Positions 18,901 to 27,949 of a stretch of DNA of 64,000 nucleotides are shown here, piece after piece. The notes below the pieces were generated by a model, which saw only the letters and a list, made by a program, of their open reading frames with translations, was not told where the DNA came from and ran no database searches. Each line of letters opens with the position of its first letter. Position 1 is the stretch's first letter. The position numbers and the translations under genes are program-made. This DNA is from Anaerobacterium chartisolvens (GTDB taxonomy: Bacteria > Bacillota > Clostridia > Acetivibrionales > DSM-27016). The DNA is taken from NCBI RefSeq assembly GCF_003337415.1, contig NZ_QPJT01000005.1:62001-126000 (forward strand), in the 5' to 3' direction.

Positions 18901-19131
18901 TATCTTTTTTACAAAGTCAAGATTAATGGGCTCTATATACACCTTGTCGGCAACCCCGGCATCAGTCATTATAGTGGCCGGATTGCTGTTTACAAGCACA
19001 ACGTAATAGCCTTCCTCTCTAAGGGATTTGCAGGCCTGAGTCCCTGAATAGTCAAATTCTGCTGCCTGACCGATAATTATAGGTCCTGAGCCTATAACAA
19101 GGATCTTGTTAATATCATCTCTTTTTGGCAT
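15922..19131 (-). CDS. carB: Carbamoyl phosphate synthase large subunit
   Basis: A 1069-residue protein of full length with the internal duplication of CarB: two ATP-grasp halves, each introduced by a glycine-rich loop ([19 protein letters not shown], and later [18 protein letters not shown]), and a C-terminal MGS-like regulatory domain (about residues 930-1060). It uses ammonia tunnelled from CarA, bicarbonate and two ATP to make carbamoyl phosphate. The start lies one base after the carA stop (TGAAATG), so translation is coupled. Its placement next to argF, and the ARG-box-like site before carA, point to an arginine-regulated copy. Confidence 0.97.
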   Translation of the reverse strand: MPKRDDINKILVIGSGPIIIGQAAEFDYSGTQACKSLREEGYYVVLVNSNPATIMTDAGVADKVYIEPINLDFVKKIILKERPDGILASLGGQTGLNMAVELANDGILDEMGIELLGTSLQSIKKAEDRELFKLTMQEIDEKVPHSTIVTSLADAVAFAEKVGFPIIIRPAYTLGGTGGGIASDMDEFKYICGKGLKLSMIGQVLIEQSVAGWKEIEYEVMRDNADNCIIICNMENFDPVGVHTGDSIVVAPSQTLSDIEYQMLRSASIKIIRALDIKGGCNIQFALNPSSMEYVVIEVNPRVSRSSALASKATGYPIARVAAKIAVGLNLDEIRNSVTRSTYACFEPALDYIVTKVPRWPFDKFTTADRSLGTQMKATGEVMAIGRTFEESLLKAIDSLDIKFNYQLGLSLFENKTVDELMEFIRQANDQRIFAICKALQKGVTAGEIVNITKIDQFFIRKLKKIVKLAEEIKTSGIAWLDYDLYSRAKKIGFGDSYIANLANVPLEKILELRDKFPVNPVYKIVDTCAGEFEAVTPYYYSTYEERDDVTVSDNQKVLVIGSGPIRIGQGIEFDYCSVHSVRALKEMGLESIIINNNPETVSTDFDTSDKLYFEPLTKECVLDIIQKEKPVGIIVQFGGQTAINLAATLHNEGVKILGTSVESIDIAEDRDRFLKLLEKLDIPIPPGSTAFSFQQAREIANGIGYPVLVRPSYVLGGRAMEIVFSDSSLEEYMSLAVDISAKHPVLIDKYIMGMELEVDGICDGKEVLIPGIMEHIERAGVHSGDSIAVYPPKTISQTVKSTVADYTSRLAEALEIVGLFNIQFVLDESGKVYVIEVNPRASRTVPVMSKITGIPMVNVATRLIMGSTLNELGYTPGLAPECEYTAVKAPVFSFSKLATVDTFLGPEMKSTGEVMGVDRDYHSALYKALVASGLKIPSGGNVLLSVSDRDKEECRVIALRLKELGFKLMATENTCAYLLASGVDAALVPHSKIQDYIKNDSIQFIINTPSKGKIPSRQGFLLRRTAIEYNVPCITSFDTVNAVLQVIERIISRGETEIYSLDQYSHYK

Positions 19132-19132
19132 T

Positions 19133-20194
19133 TCAACCCTCCATTAGCCTTATGAAATCGTCAAAAATATATGCTGAATCCTGAGGACCCGGAGCGGCTT
19201 CGGGGTGGTACTGCACACTTATTACAGGCATGTTTTTATGCCTGAAGCCTTCCACGGTTCCGTCATTTACATTTAAATGGGTTATCTGCACATCGCTGCT
19301 GAAATCCTCCCTAAGCGCATAATTGTGGTTCTGAGAGGTTATATAGCAGCGCCCGGTAATATAATCCTTTACGGGGTGGTTTCCCCCGTGGTGGCCAAAT
19401 TTAAGCTTATAGGTATTGCCTCCAAGTGACAGCCCGAGAAGCTGGTGCCCGAGGCATATGCCTAAAATAGGTTTTCTCCCAAGAAGCTTTTGTATAGTTG
19501 CCTTTACTGAAGGAAGATCGGAAGGATCGCCGGGGCCGTTTGATAAAAGTATACCGTCGGGCTTAAGCTCCATTATATCCTCATATGAGTAGAAGGCGGG
19601 CAGTACATGGATATCGCAGCCGCGGCTTTTAAGAGACCTTATAATGTTATGCTTCACTCCAAAATCCAGAAGAGCCACCTTTTTGCCCGCTCCCGGCTGG
19701 TGTACTGCCGTTTTTGTCGTTACCTCCATAACAAGATTTCTCTTAGCTTCCCTTTCCTTTGCGAGTCTTCCCATAAGAGTATCTATGTTGCCGCACTCGC
19801 TGGAAATTATACCGTACATGCTTCCAAATTTTCGTATATGCTGTGTTAATGCCCTTGTATCTATTGCCTTAATGCCCACGATGTTGTTTTTTATAAAATA
19901 ATCCTCGGGGCTTACACTCGAACGCCAATTGCTGGGAGAATCGCAAAGCTCCTTTACAATAAAGCCCTGTATGTGGGGCTTATACGACTCGTTATCGTAT
20001 GTGTTAAAGCCGTAATTGCCTATAAGGGGATAGGTCATGGTTACAATCTGCCCGTTATAGGACGGATCGGTGCAAATTTCCTGATACCCCGTCATGCATG
20101 TATTAAAAACCACCTCTCCTATGGATTCGCCCTTATATCCAAAGCCTTCTCCCGCAAAATACGTTCCGTCCTCCAGAACTAAAACCGATTTCAT
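19133..20194 (-). CDS. carA: Carbamoyl phosphate synthase small subunit
   Basis: A 353-residue glutaminase subunit. The N-terminal domain begins [20 protein letters not shown]. The class I glutamine amidotransferase domain has the nucleophile in [10 protein letters not shown] and the His/Glu pair in [11 protein letters not shown]. It releases ammonia from glutamine for CarB. I place the start at ATG 20194 with AAAGGAGAG upstream; an in-frame longer start at 20257 would add residues not seen in the family. The promoter at 20373-20401 leaves a leader of about 170 bases. Confidence 0.96.
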   Translation of the reverse strand: MKSVLVLEDGTYFAGEGFGYKGESIGEVVFNTCMTGYQEICTDPSYNGQIVTMTYPLIGNYGFNTYDNESYKPHIQGFIVKELCDSPSNWRSSVSPEDYFIKNNIVGIKAIDTRALTQHIRKFGSMYGIISSECGNIDTLMGRLAKEREAKRNLVMEVTTKTAVHQPGAGKKVALLDFGVKHNIIRSLKSRGCDIHVLPAFYSYEDIMELKPDGILLSNGPGDPSDLPSVKATIQKLLGRKPILGICLGHQLLGLSLGGNTYKLKFGHHGGNHPVKDYITGRCYITSQNHNYALREDFSSDVQITHLNVNDGTVEGFRHKNMPVISVQYHPEAAPGPQDSAYIFDDFIRLMEG

Positions 20195-20372
20195 TATATC
20201 TCTCCTTTTATAATCGTTGCTCATTTCACTGTTAACCTGCCAGCTTATGGATTGCACTGTCCAGCACCCCTGTCATGCTGCCGATGTCCGGCTCTATTGC
20301 AATGAGGGGGGCAGTGCTTGCCAAACAATATATAGCTTTTTTAAGTATACCATTGCTTATACGATGCTTATA

Positions 20373-20401
20373 ATTATACATAGAAATGTATAAAAATGCA
20401 A
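20373..20401 (-). promoter_or_regulatory. carA promoter with overlapping ARG-box-like operator
   Basis: On the minus strand: TTGCAT (-35, 20396-20401), a 17-base spacer and TATAAT (-10, 20373-20378). The plus-strand sequence TGTATAAAAATGCA (20387-20400) overlaps the -35 and spacer. It differs from the site before argC at only two positions and resembles the ArgR half-palindrome TGAATAWWWATTCA. Confidence 0.75.
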
Positions 20402-20408
20402 TAAAAAA

Positions 20409-20447
20409 ATAAAGTGCCTTATTTTTAGTTTAAATAAAGCACTTTAT
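20409..20447 (-). terminator. Terminator after the PilZ gene
   Basis: Arms ATAAAGTGC (20409-20417) and GCACTTTAT (20439-20447) with an AT-rich loop; on the minus strand the downstream run is TTTTTTTAT. It ends the PilZ transcript just before the carA promoter. Confidence 0.65.
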
Positions 20448-20474
20448 CTTAAGCTATTGGTATGTTAATTTTAT

Positions 20475-21143
20475 CTACAGCAGCTTTTTAATTGTGTCAA
20501 AGAAGCTGAACTGGAGGGTTGAGTTTTTCTTGTCCAGATATGCCAGATAGCTTGAAAGGAGCTTGCTGTTTATGCCATAGACATCGCTGAACTGCATACT
20601 GTAGGTAAACAGCTTGTTCTTTGCCGATTTTCTTATTAATTTACCCTGAACATTTATTATCTGATTATCGGGAAGGTATATCCACATTTCGGTATCCTCT
20701 CCATAATCAAACTCATTCTTTGCCGTAAACGCAACGCCCCCTGAGGATATATTTGTGGTAATGCAGAAGTATTTTGCCTCTTTCCAGCATGACTTTATGC
20801 GTGAGGGCAAATAAGTATCATACCTCGGAGCACTTCTCGTGTTCACAATCTCATGGACACTATGAACAACAACCTTCACATGAGCAGGATAATCAGGAAC
20901 AATATCGAATGCCACACCCTCAAACAAGTACTCAAAAAACTCATTGCAATATTTTATGGTTATTTTGCTTCCGTCCATGATTATATTTTGTATATAATAC
21001 TGGGGAAGAGATATCCAAATTATGTTTTCAACACATCTGTAAATAACATTTTGATGCCATGTGTCATCATAACCAAGCTTTGTGCTGGCTACAAGCCCTT
21101 CCTTTAAAATAGAGGATATTCCAAACGGGTTCAATGCAAACAC
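20475..21143 (-). CDS. PilZ domain protein (YcgR-like, putative c-di-GMP effector)
   Basis: A 222-residue protein with an N-terminal YcgR-type domain (~1-95) and a C-terminal PilZ domain (~100-210). The NISSGGVAF block gives the NxSxxG half of the c-di-GMP-binding motif. The RxxxR half is only partly matched (APRYDTYLPSR), so binding is likely but not certain. YcgR-like proteins slow flagella or tune secretion in response to c-di-GMP. It sits inside the arginine gene block between argB and carA, but terminators on both sides suggest a separate transcript. Confidence 0.82.
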   Translation of the reverse strand: MFALNPFGISSILKEGLVASTKLGYDDTWHQNVIYRCVENIIWISLPQYYIQNIIMDGSKITIKYCNEFFEYLFEGVAFDIVPDYPAHVKVVVHSVHEIVNTRSAPRYDTYLPSRIKSCWKEAKYFCITTNISSGGVAFTAKNEFDYGEDTEMWIYLPDNQIINVQGKLIRKSAKNKLFTYSMQFSDVYGINSKLLSSYLAYLDKKNSTLQFSFFDTIKKLL

Positions 21144-21358
21144 CTCCTGTCAAAAAAAACAGTTAATAATATACAGATCATGAAAACTATAGAAAAACAG
21201 CGCCGCTTTAAAGTAAATATGCTTTTCTGAAAATACAATATATTTTAAGTGCATTAGACAGTATAATATAATTAGTAAATGTAAGGTACCAAGGGTTATA
21301 TATATATATTAATTCTCCATTATTTTGCAAATTCCTGCAAAAGATTTGAATTTAATAA

Positions 21359-21390
21359 AAAATCCGGTCCTTAAAAAGCGGCCGGATTTT
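21359..21390 (-). terminator. Terminator after argB
   Basis: Arms AAAATCCGG (21359-21367) and CCGGATTTT (21382-21390). On the minus strand the stem is followed by a T-rich run. It lies about 50 bases past the argB stop. Confidence 0.75.
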
Positions 21391-21437
21391 CTGCGGGCAA
21401 TAAGCAAAGAGGGATTGGACTATTTCACAGAGTCCCG

Positions 21438-22349
21438 TCATATCTGCTCCTGACTGTGGTATAGTATTTTTTCCTTCATAATCATAGTACCTATGCCCTT
21501 ATACGTAAATATTTCAAGAAGTATGCAGTGAGGGATTCTCCCGTCTATTATATGGGTACGACCCACACCCTTTTCAAGAGCGTCAACACAGCCTAAAACC
21601 TTTGGTATCATGCCACCGCATATTATCTTTTTGTCTATAAGGTCATGAACCTCCTTAACTGTCAGCGCGGGAATGATGTCATTGCTGTCTCCCGACATTT
21701 TAACCCCCTCTACATCGGTCAGCAGCATAAGCTTTTCTGCCTTCAGGGCGGAGGCTATTTCGCCTGCGACGGTGTCGGCATTAATATTATAGCTTTCTCC
21801 TGCCGAGCCGACGCCTATAGGAGCCACTACGGGGATATATTCGTCCCTTGCTATCAGCTCCAGCACCTTTGAATTGATGTTTGTTATTTTGCCCACAAAG
21901 CCAAGATCCCCTTGGGATTCATCCGTGCCGGATTTATATTTTTCACATTCTATAAGCTTGCCGTCTATACCGCACAGCCCTATTGCCTTACTGCCCTTCT
22001 GGTTTAAAAGTGAAACTATTTCCTTATTGGTTTTTCCTACAAGAACCATCTGTGCAACCTCCATGGTTGCACTGTCGGTTACCCTGAGGCCGTTTATGAA
22101 TTTGCTCTTTATATCAAGCCTATCAAGGGTTTTGTTAATATCCGGACCGCCTCCGTGAACTATGACAGGGTTCATGCCTATGTATTTAAGGAGAGTTATA
22201 TCCTCCATCACGGAGTTTTTTAAGTCGTCGCTTATCATTGCATTCCCGCCGTACTTTATGACCACTGTTTTACCGTAAAGCCTTTGAATATACGGAAGCG
22301 CTTCAATTAATACCTCTGCCTTCTTTATTATATTTTCCATAGCCGACAT
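21438..22349 (-). CDS. argB: Acetylglutamate kinase
   Basis: A 303-residue amino-acid kinase fold enzyme, the second step of arginine biosynthesis (N-acetylglutamate to its phosphate). VIKYGGNAM forms the phosphate-binding loop, [11 protein letters not shown] binds substrate, and VVAPIGVG and MIPKV are in place. I chose ATG 22349, nine bases after GAGGAGG. The gap to argC is about 250 bases and is filled by a MITE-like repeat, so argC and argB may still be one transcript with the repeat inside it. argJ, commonly placed between them, is absent here. Confidence 0.95.
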   Translation of the reverse strand: MSAMENIIKKAEVLIEALPYIQRLYGKTVVIKYGGNAMISDDLKNSVMEDITLLKYIGMNPVIVHGGGPDINKTLDRLDIKSKFINGLRVTDSATMEVAQMVLVGKTNKEIVSLLNQKGSKAIGLCGIDGKLIECEKYKSGTDESQGDLGFVGKITNINSKVLELIARDEYIPVVAPIGVGSAGESYNINADTVAGEIASALKAEKLMLLTDVEGVKMSGDSNDIIPALTVKEVHDLIDKKIICGGMIPKVLGCVDALEKGVGRTHIIDGRIPHCILLEIFTYKGIGTMIMKEKILYHSQEQI

Positions 22350-22386
22350 ATGTGTTATCCTCCTCATAAATTGGACTATATATTTA

Positions 22387-22572
22387 GCAATAAAGATTTT
22401 ACATGGGGGATATAGTTTGCTGGAAGAAATTTTTTTTCACCCGTAAGGAATACATCTAAGAAAAGTGCCTGATGACATACCCGTGAGACATTTCCCCGCA
22501 AGGCGTCTTTTCGTTGTAGTTAAAAATTTCTATAAGCAATTATATCCTCTATGTTTGTAAAATCTTTATTGC
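22387..22572. repeat. MITE-like repeat, copy A
   Basis: A 186-bp element with perfect 17-bp terminal inverted repeats (GCAATAAAGATTTTACA at 22387-22403 and its complement at 22556-22572). Its reverse complement matches copy B at 30754-30934 over nearly the whole length, including an internal GC-richer core (around CGCCTTGCGGGG). It has no coding capacity. It lies between argC and argB. See findings. Confidence 0.85.
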
Positions 22573-22595
22573 ATCCTATATATTAAACGAAATAC

Positions 22596-23549
22596 TTAAA
22601 AATCCAAGCCTTTTTTCTCATCTATTCCAAGCATTATATTCATATTCTGTACCGCGGCACCGGACGCTCCCTTTCCTAAGTTGTCAAGCCTTGAAAGAAG
22701 AAGTATCCTGTCGTCGTTTCCAAAAACAAAAAGATGCAGGTAATTGGTACCGTTGCACTCCTCTGCTCCCAAATATCCGTTATCGAGATTGCTTTCAGCG
22801 TTATAAGGCATTACCCTTATAAAATGCTCATTCTTATAATAATCCGAAAAGAATTCCTGCAGCTCAGCGGCACCAAGCCTTTTGGGAAGAAGCCTTGGCA
22901 TAATAGGAACAGCCACAGACATTCCCTGATAAAAGCAGCTTACAATAGGAGTGAATAATGGAGCAAAATCCAGCGAGCATACCTTCTGCATTTCAGGTAA
23001 ATGCTTGTGGGTGAGCCCCAGTGAATAAAAGCGGGGACTCTTAAGACGTTCGGAATTTTCCGTAATATCCTCATATTGCTCTATAAGCTTTTTGCCGCCT
23101 CCGCTGTAGCCGCTTACCGAATGGCAGGTTAAAGGGTAATCCGAAGGAATTATTCCCTCTTTTACAAGGGGGTACACGGCAGCATTAAAGCCTGTGGCAA
23201 AGCAGCCCGGCACTGAAACCCTCATGGAGGATTTAATGCGTTTGCGGTGCTCCGCACTTAGCTCAGCAAGACCGTATGCCCATCTGTCGTCGGTTCTGTG
23301 AGCCGTGCTTGCATCTATTATCCGCGTTCTGTCGTTTTCCACAAGGGAAACGGATTCTCTGGCAGCAGCATCAGGAAGACACAGGAAAACTATATCAGCT
23401 TCGTTTAACAGCCTTTTGCGCTCGCTGGTATCCTTTCTTTTTTGGGGGTCTATTTTGAGAATGATCACATCATCACGCAGGTTGAGTCTCTCATTTATCT
23501 TAAGGCCTGTGGTGCCCTCCTGTCCGTCTACAAATATTTTATGCTTCAT
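22596..23549 (-). CDS. argC: N-acetyl-gamma-glutamyl-phosphate reductase
   Basis: A 317-residue enzyme, third step of arginine synthesis. An N-terminal KIFVDGQEGTTGLKINERL nucleotide fold, the catalytic Cys in SVPGCFATGF, and HKHLPEMQ near residue 190 mark the shorter type-2 ArgC family (about 310 residues, GxxGTTG loop) rather than the long Bacillus-type. It is the first gene of the minus-strand arginine block, with an ARG-box-like site in its promoter. It is followed by the MITE-like repeat and argB. Confidence 0.94.
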   Translation of the reverse strand: MKHKIFVDGQEGTTGLKINERLNLRDDVIILKIDPQKRKDTSERKRLLNEADIVFLCLPDAAARESVSLVENDRTRIIDASTAHRTDDRWAYGLAELSAEHRKRIKSSMRVSVPGCFATGFNAAVYPLVKEGIIPSDYPLTCHSVSGYSGGGKKLIEQYEDITENSERLKSPRFYSLGLTHKHLPEMQKVCSLDFAPLFTPIVSCFYQGMSVAVPIMPRLLPKRLGAAELQEFFSDYYKNEHFIRVMPYNAESNLDNGYLGAEECNGTNYLHLFVFGNDDRILLLSRLDNLGKGASGAAVQNMNIMLGIDEKKGLDF

Positions 23550-23638
23550 TAAATAAAACCTCCTGTCGGCATAATTGCCGGTAAAAAATAAAAATGCTTT
23601 ACTGCGCGCTATACAGCTTAAAGCAGCAATAATTTATA

Positions 23639-23667
23639 ATTATACAATTGAGTGCATAAAAATTCAA
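23639..23667 (-). promoter_or_regulatory. argC promoter with overlapping ARG-box-like operator
   Basis: On the minus strand: TTGAAT (-35, 23662-23667), a 17-base spacer and TATAAT (-10, 23639-23644). The plus-strand sequence TGCATAAAAATTCA (23653-23666) overlaps the spacer and -35 and matches the ArgR consensus TGAATAWWWATTCA at all but one position. Binding there would block RNA polymerase. Confidence 0.8.
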
Positions 23668-23772
23668 GGGAAAACTAAAAAATATTGTAAGGATATTATT
23701 CAAAAGCTGTGTGAGGGCATTTTATGCAATGTTACTAAATACAAAAAATCAATTTTGTTTAAAAATGTACTG

Positions 23773-23801
23773 GTTGATAAAGTTGAGAAATGATATATTA
23801 T
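23773..23801 (+). promoter_or_regulatory. Promoter for the ABC ATPase gene
   Basis: TTGATA (23773-23778), a 17-base spacer and TATTAT (23796-23801), about 48 bases before the start codon. Confidence 0.7.
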
Positions 23802-23848
23802 AGGTGTATATACTAGCCGTGTTGGTAAAAAAAATAGGAGGGGAAAAA

Positions 23849-24961
23849 ATGGCAAGTTTAAAATTGAAAAATATCTATAAAAAGTACGAGGGCGGAGTTA
23901 TTGCTGTAAATGATTTCAACTTGGACATCGAGCACAGGGAGTTTATTGTTCTGGTAGGACCTTCAGGATGCGGAAAGACTACTACTCTAAGAATGATCGC
24001 CGGTTTGGAAGAAATATCGGAAGGTGAGCTTTATATTGGGGATAAGCTTGTAAATGATGTTCAGCCCAAGGACAGAGATATAGCAATGGTTTTCCAAAAC
24101 TATGCGTTGTATCCTCATATGACTGTATTTGATAACATGGCTTTCGGATTGAAACTTAGAAAGACTCCAAAGGATGAGATAAAGAGAAGGGTAGGCGAGG
24201 CGGCAAAGATTCTTGGTATAGAGCATTTGCTGGACAGAAAGCCCAAGGCTTTGTCAGGAGGCCAGAGGCAGAGGGTTGCTTTAGGCCGTGCAATGGTACG
24301 TGAGCCAAAGGTATTCCTGCTTGACGAGCCTCTGTCAAACCTTGACGCAAAGTTAAGGGTTCAGATGAGAAGTGAGATAGGCAAGCTGCACCAGAGACTT
24401 CAGACAACCTTCGTATACGTTACGCATGACCAGACTGAGGCCATGACGATGGGTACCAGAATAGTTGTTATGAAGGACGGCTTTATTCAGCAGGTTGACA
24501 CCCCTACGGCTATATATGACAGGCCCAACAATTTGTTTGTCGCAGGCTTTATAGGAAGCCCTCAGATGAACTTTATGAACGCACAGCTTGTAAAGCGCGG
24601 AGATGAGCTGCATCTTCTCTTCGGAAAGGATGACGTAAAGCTTCCCGAAGGAAAGGCTAAAAAGCTTGAAGGGAGCGTTTATATAGGAAAAGAAGTGATT
24701 ATGGGTATAAGACCCGAGAATATACATGACGAGGAGGTATTCCTCCAGTCAATGCCGGACGGCGTAGTTGACGCCGACATATCGCTCGTGGAAATGCTTG
24801 GTTCCGAGACGCTGCTGTACATTGTTGTTAACGGCGCTGACTTTATCGCAAAGGTAAATCCAAGGATAAAGGCTAAGGCGGGAGAAAAAATAAAGCTGGC
24901 ATTTGACATGAACAAGATACACTTATTTGACAAGGAAACTGAGAGAATAATAATTAACTAA
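23849..24961 (+). CDS. Sugar ABC transporter ATP-binding protein (UgpC/MsmK type)
   Basis: A 370-residue MalK/UgpC/MsmK-type ATPase: Walker A GPSGCGKTT, signature LSGGQRQRVALGRA, Walker B VFLLDEPLSNLDA, H-loop YVTHDQTEAMT, then a C-terminal TOBE/OB regulatory region (about residues 235-370) typical of carbohydrate importers. No permease or binding protein is adjacent. In Firmicutes such a lone ATPase often energises several sugar transporters, and I infer that here. The start is ATG 23849 behind AGGAGGGG. It has its own promoter and terminator, so it is monocistronic. Confidence 0.93.
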   Translation: MASLKLKNIYKKYEGGVIAVNDFNLDIEHREFIVLVGPSGCGKTTTLRMIAGLEEISEGELYIGDKLVNDVQPKDRDIAMVFQNYALYPHMTVFDNMAFGLKLRKTPKDEIKRRVGEAAKILGIEHLLDRKPKALSGGQRQRVALGRAMVREPKVFLLDEPLSNLDAKLRVQMRSEIGKLHQRLQTTFVYVTHDQTEAMTMGTRIVVMKDGFIQQVDTPTAIYDRPNNLFVAGFIGSPQMNFMNAQLVKRGDELHLLFGKDDVKLPEGKAKKLEGSVYIGKEVIMGIRPENIHDEEVFLQSMPDGVVDADISLVEMLGSETLLYIVVNGADFIAKVNPRIKAKAGEKIKLAFDMNKIHLFDKETERIIIN

Positions 24962-24993
24962 AATTACAAAATAAAATTATATTATATTATATG

Positions 24994-25036
24994 AAGAGGA
25001 AGATAAAATTTTATCTTCCTCTTTTGGTTTTTTAGT
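24994..25036 (+). terminator. Terminator after the ABC ATPase gene
   Basis: A perfect 15-bp stem with no loop bases left over (24994-25008 with 25009-25023, AAGAGGAAGATAAAA and its complement), followed by TTGGTTTTTTAG. Confidence 0.85.
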
Positions 25037-25161
25037 GTATAATTAATTATGAATATGTTAAGGTTATCTGTAATCGGTCTGAAGCTTAGGATTTAATATA
25101 CTAAATTGAGGTTCTAAATTTAAGCTGCGGGCCGTAAACCGTGAAACTGGAGGAGCAGCTT

Positions 25162-26289
25162 TTGTCTAAAAAACTTTTTCAAAATTTGATGTGCCAGGTT
25201 CAGGAGATAATAGATGAGGAAGTTGGACTTATAAATGATTCCGGCCTTGTTATCGCCTGTTCCAGCGAGAGCAGAATCGGGCAGGAGGATAGCTTGATAC
25301 AAAGCGTTATTAGCTCCAAGGATGATTTGGTTGTTATAGACAATATTTCATTCAAGAAGATTTATATAAAGGGAAAGCTTGAGTTTATAGCCTTTATTTT
25401 GTCGAATAGCGAGATGAGCCAAAAATATCTTTCTCTGATGGCTATTAATATTATAAACATAAAGACCTATTATGACGAAAAATTTGACAGGAGCAATTTC
25501 CTTAAAAATGTTATAAACGGAAGAATTCTGGCGGGAGATGTTCAGATAAAGGCTAAAGAGCTGCATATAATGCACAATGCCTGGAGGACGGTGTTTCTTA
25601 TAAATACTGGTAAAAACCAGGAGGTATATGCCCATGAAGTAATACAGGAGCTCTTTCCAAACAGGCTTAAGGATTTTATTATAGTGCTTGATGACGAGAA
25701 CATTGTACTGATAAAGGAGATAAAGAATAACGAGGACTTTAAGGAAACGGATAAAATTGCTCAGGCTATTGTCGATACGTTAAACACAGAATCCATGGTC
25801 AAGGCTATGATAGGGATAGGCACGGCAGTAGACAGCATAATGGATATAGGACGCTCCTTTAGGGAGGCTCAGACTGCGCTTAAGGTAGGGGCAATATTTG
25901 AAAATGACAAGTATATTATAAACTATAATAACCTGGGGATAGGAAGGCTCATTTATAAACTGCCTGAGCAGCTTTGCAGGCTTTTTCTCAAAGAAGTGTT
26001 TAAAAATGGCTCGTTTGAGTCTCTTGACGCAGAATATATATTAACTATTCAAAAGTTTTTTGAGAATAATCTCAATGTGAGTGAGACTTCAAGGCAAATG
26101 TTTGTACACAGGAATACTCTTGTGTATAGGATGGACAAAATTCAGAAGGTGACAGGGCTTGATATAACAAAATTTGATGATGCTATAATTTTAAAATTTG
26201 CAATGCTGGTAAAGAGGTATCTGGATAAGGGACAGGCTGTTCTGCAAATGGACGGCCTGAAGGAAGCTGAAGACGGAGAGAACCTTTAA
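25162..26289 (+). CDS. PucR/CdaR-type transcriptional regulator
   Basis: A 375-residue protein with an N-terminal putative sugar-diacid-recognition-like region (QNLMCQVQEIIDEEVGLIND), a middle GGDEF-like/CdaR domain, and a C-terminal PucR helix-turn-helix (FFENNLNVSETSRQMFVHRN then TLVYRMDKI). Regulators of this group control sugar-acid or purine genes. It follows the sugar ABC ATPase and might respond to a carbohydrate, but its target is unknown. The start is TTG 25162 with GGAGGAG six bases upstream, preferred over the GTG at 25141, which lies before that ribosome binding site. Confidence 0.85.
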   Translation: MSKKLFQNLMCQVQEIIDEEVGLINDSGLVIACSSESRIGQEDSLIQSVISSKDDLVVIDNISFKKIYIKGKLEFIAFILSNSEMSQKYLSLMAINIINIKTYYDEKFDRSNFLKNVINGRILAGDVQIKAKELHIMHNAWRTVFLINTGKNQEVYAHEVIQELFPNRLKDFIIVLDDENIVLIKEIKNNEDFKETDKIAQAIVDTLNTESMVKAMIGIGTAVDSIMDIGRSFREAQTALKVGAIFENDKYIINYNNLGIGRLIYKLPEQLCRLFLKEVFKNGSFESLDAEYILTIQKFFENNLNVSETSRQMFVHRNTLVYRMDKIQKVTGLDITKFDDAIILKFAMLVKRYLDKGQAVLQMDGLKEAEDGENL

Positions 26290-26340
26290 ATCTTAAAAAG
26301 CAGGTGCTTTTATATTTTAATAATCGGGGTGTATTCAAAG

Positions 26341-27048
26341 GTGGTAGAGGTTAAGAATGTTACAAAAAGATATCCTAACGGAACAGTAGCGCTCAAGAAT
26401 GTAAGCGTTAAGATAAACAAGGGTGAATTTGCTTTTATTATCGGTTCAAGCGGTTCTGGCAAGTCCACTCTTATAAAGATGATTTTAAAGGAGGAGAATC
26501 CTACCGAGGGAGATGTTTTTATAAACGGCTATGAGGTATCGGCGATGAGAAGGAAGGACATCCCCGTGCTTAGAAGAAGTCTGGGTATTGTTTTTCAGGA
26601 TTTCAGGCTTTTGCCGGGAAAGACGGTTTATGAAAACGTTGCGTTTGCCATGCAGATTGTAGAGGCTCTTCCAAAAGAGATAAGAAGGCAGGTGCCTATG
26701 GCTCTTGCACTCGTGGGAATAAGCAGGAAGGCCAATGCTTATCCGGGTCAGCTCTCGGGGGGTGAGCAGCAGAGGGTGGCTTTGGCGAGGGCACTGGTTA
26801 ATAATCCGTCTCTTCTTGTTGCCGACGAGCCTACGGGGAATCTCGATCCTGAAAACTCATGGGAAATAATGAGGCTTTTAAACGAAATAAATCAGAGGGG
26901 CACTACGGTAGTTATAGCAACCCATGAGAAATATATTGTGGATGCCATGAGGAAGAGGGTGGTAGTGCTCGACAAGGGTATATTAGTGAGGGATCAGCAG
27001 AAAGGATTATATGGCGATGAAGATAAGAACTACCAAATACATAATTAA
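26341..27048 (+). CDS. ftsE: Cell division ATP-binding protein FtsE
   Basis: A 235-residue ABC ATPase: Walker A GSSGSGKSTL, Q-loop FQDFRLLPGKTVYENVAFAM (an FtsE hallmark), signature LSGGEQQRVALARA, Walker B LLVADEPTGNLDP. With FtsX it forms the membrane complex that activates peptidoglycan hydrolases at division or sporulation sites. I start it at GTG 26341 (MVEVKNVTKRYPNG matches family starts); GTG 26329 is the longer alternative. Its 3' end overlaps ftsX by 38 bases, so the two are translationally coupled. Confidence 0.95.
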   Translation: MVEVKNVTKRYPNGTVALKNVSVKINKGEFAFIIGSSGSGKSTLIKMILKEENPTEGDVFINGYEVSAMRRKDIPVLRRSLGIVFQDFRLLPGKTVYENVAFAMQIVEALPKEIRRQVPMALALVGISRKANAYPGQLSGGEQQRVALARALVNNPSLLVADEPTGNLDPENSWEIMRLLNEINQRGTTVVIATHEKYIVDAMRKRVVVLDKGILVRDQQKGLYGDEDKNYQIHN

Positions 27049-27919
27049 GGAAGGCTTTATAAACGCTTATAAGAATAAGCTTATGTCGCTGGCTTCACTT
27101 AGCATAATTACAGCCTCTCTTATCATATTCGGAGTATTTTTTCTGGCGGCGGTAAATTTAAGGCATAACATCAGAACTCTTGAGGAGCAGCCTGAGATAC
27201 AGGTTTTCTGTTACCTTGAGCTGGACGAAACCCAAATAAATATAATAGAGGAGGACATAAAGGGCAACCCGTATGTCCGCGAATACAAGGCAGTAAGCAA
27301 GAGGGAGGCTTTTGAAAAGGTCAAAACAGAAATGTTTGACGGTAAGGAGTCGGTATTGGAGGGCCTTGACGAAAGCATAATGCCTGTTTCCTATATCATA
27401 AAGCTTGAGGACTCTTCAAAAAGCCGTGAGGTTGTAGAGCACTACAGGGGCTTAAGCGGTGTGGAAAAGGTATCCTATCCTCAGCAGGCCATTGATTTTA
27501 TTTCCCGAATTACATACTGGATACCCCTTATAAGCAGCCTCTTGCTGGGGATATTGCTTCTGGTATCCATGCTGATAATATCCAACACCATTAAGCTTAC
27601 GGTGTTTGCCAGAAGAAGAGAAATCAATATCATGAAATATATAGGTGCCACAGACTGGTTTATCCGCTGGCCTTTTATAGTGGAAGGTGTTATAATAGGG
27701 ATTGTGGGTGCTGTCTTTGCATTTGCGGTTGTGGGTTATGGGTATAATGCGCTTGAGGGCAGGATTACCGAGGATATGGCTAAAATAGGAGTAGATATAA
27801 TAAAAATAGTAGGGATTAAAGACATAGCCATCCAGATTGTGGGGATTTATTGTTTAATAGGAGTGGCCGTAGGAGCGGTAGGGAGCTTCATATCTATAAG
27901 AAAATATCTGCAGGTATAG
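27011..27919 (+). CDS. ftsX: Cell division protein FtsX
   Basis: A 302-residue permease-like protein. A short cytoplasmic start (TTKYIIKEGFINAYKNK) leads to membrane segment 1 (~22-45), a large extracellular loop (~46-175) that binds the hydrolase, and three more membrane segments at ~176-200, 225-250 and 275-295. It transmits FtsE ATP hydrolysis to an external coiled-coil hydrolase. The start is inside ftsE and uses AAAGGA four bases before ATG 27011 (27017 is a second option). The next gene encodes the matching hydrolase. Confidence 0.95.
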   Translation: MAMKIRTTKYIIKEGFINAYKNKLMSLASLSIITASLIIFGVFFLAAVNLRHNIRTLEEQPEIQVFCYLELDETQINIIEEDIKGNPYVREYKAVSKREAFEKVKTEMFDGKESVLEGLDESIMPVSYIIKLEDSSKSREVVEHYRGLSGVEKVSYPQQAIDFISRITYWIPLISSLLLGILLLVSMLIISNTIKLTVFARRREINIMKYIGATDWFIRWPFIVEGVIIGIVGAVFAFAVVGYGYNALEGRITEDMAKIGVDIIKIVGIKDIAIQIVGIYCLIGVAVGAVGSFISIRKYLQV

Positions 27920-27949
27920 AATAGAATTGGTAAAACGGGGGGTTAACTA

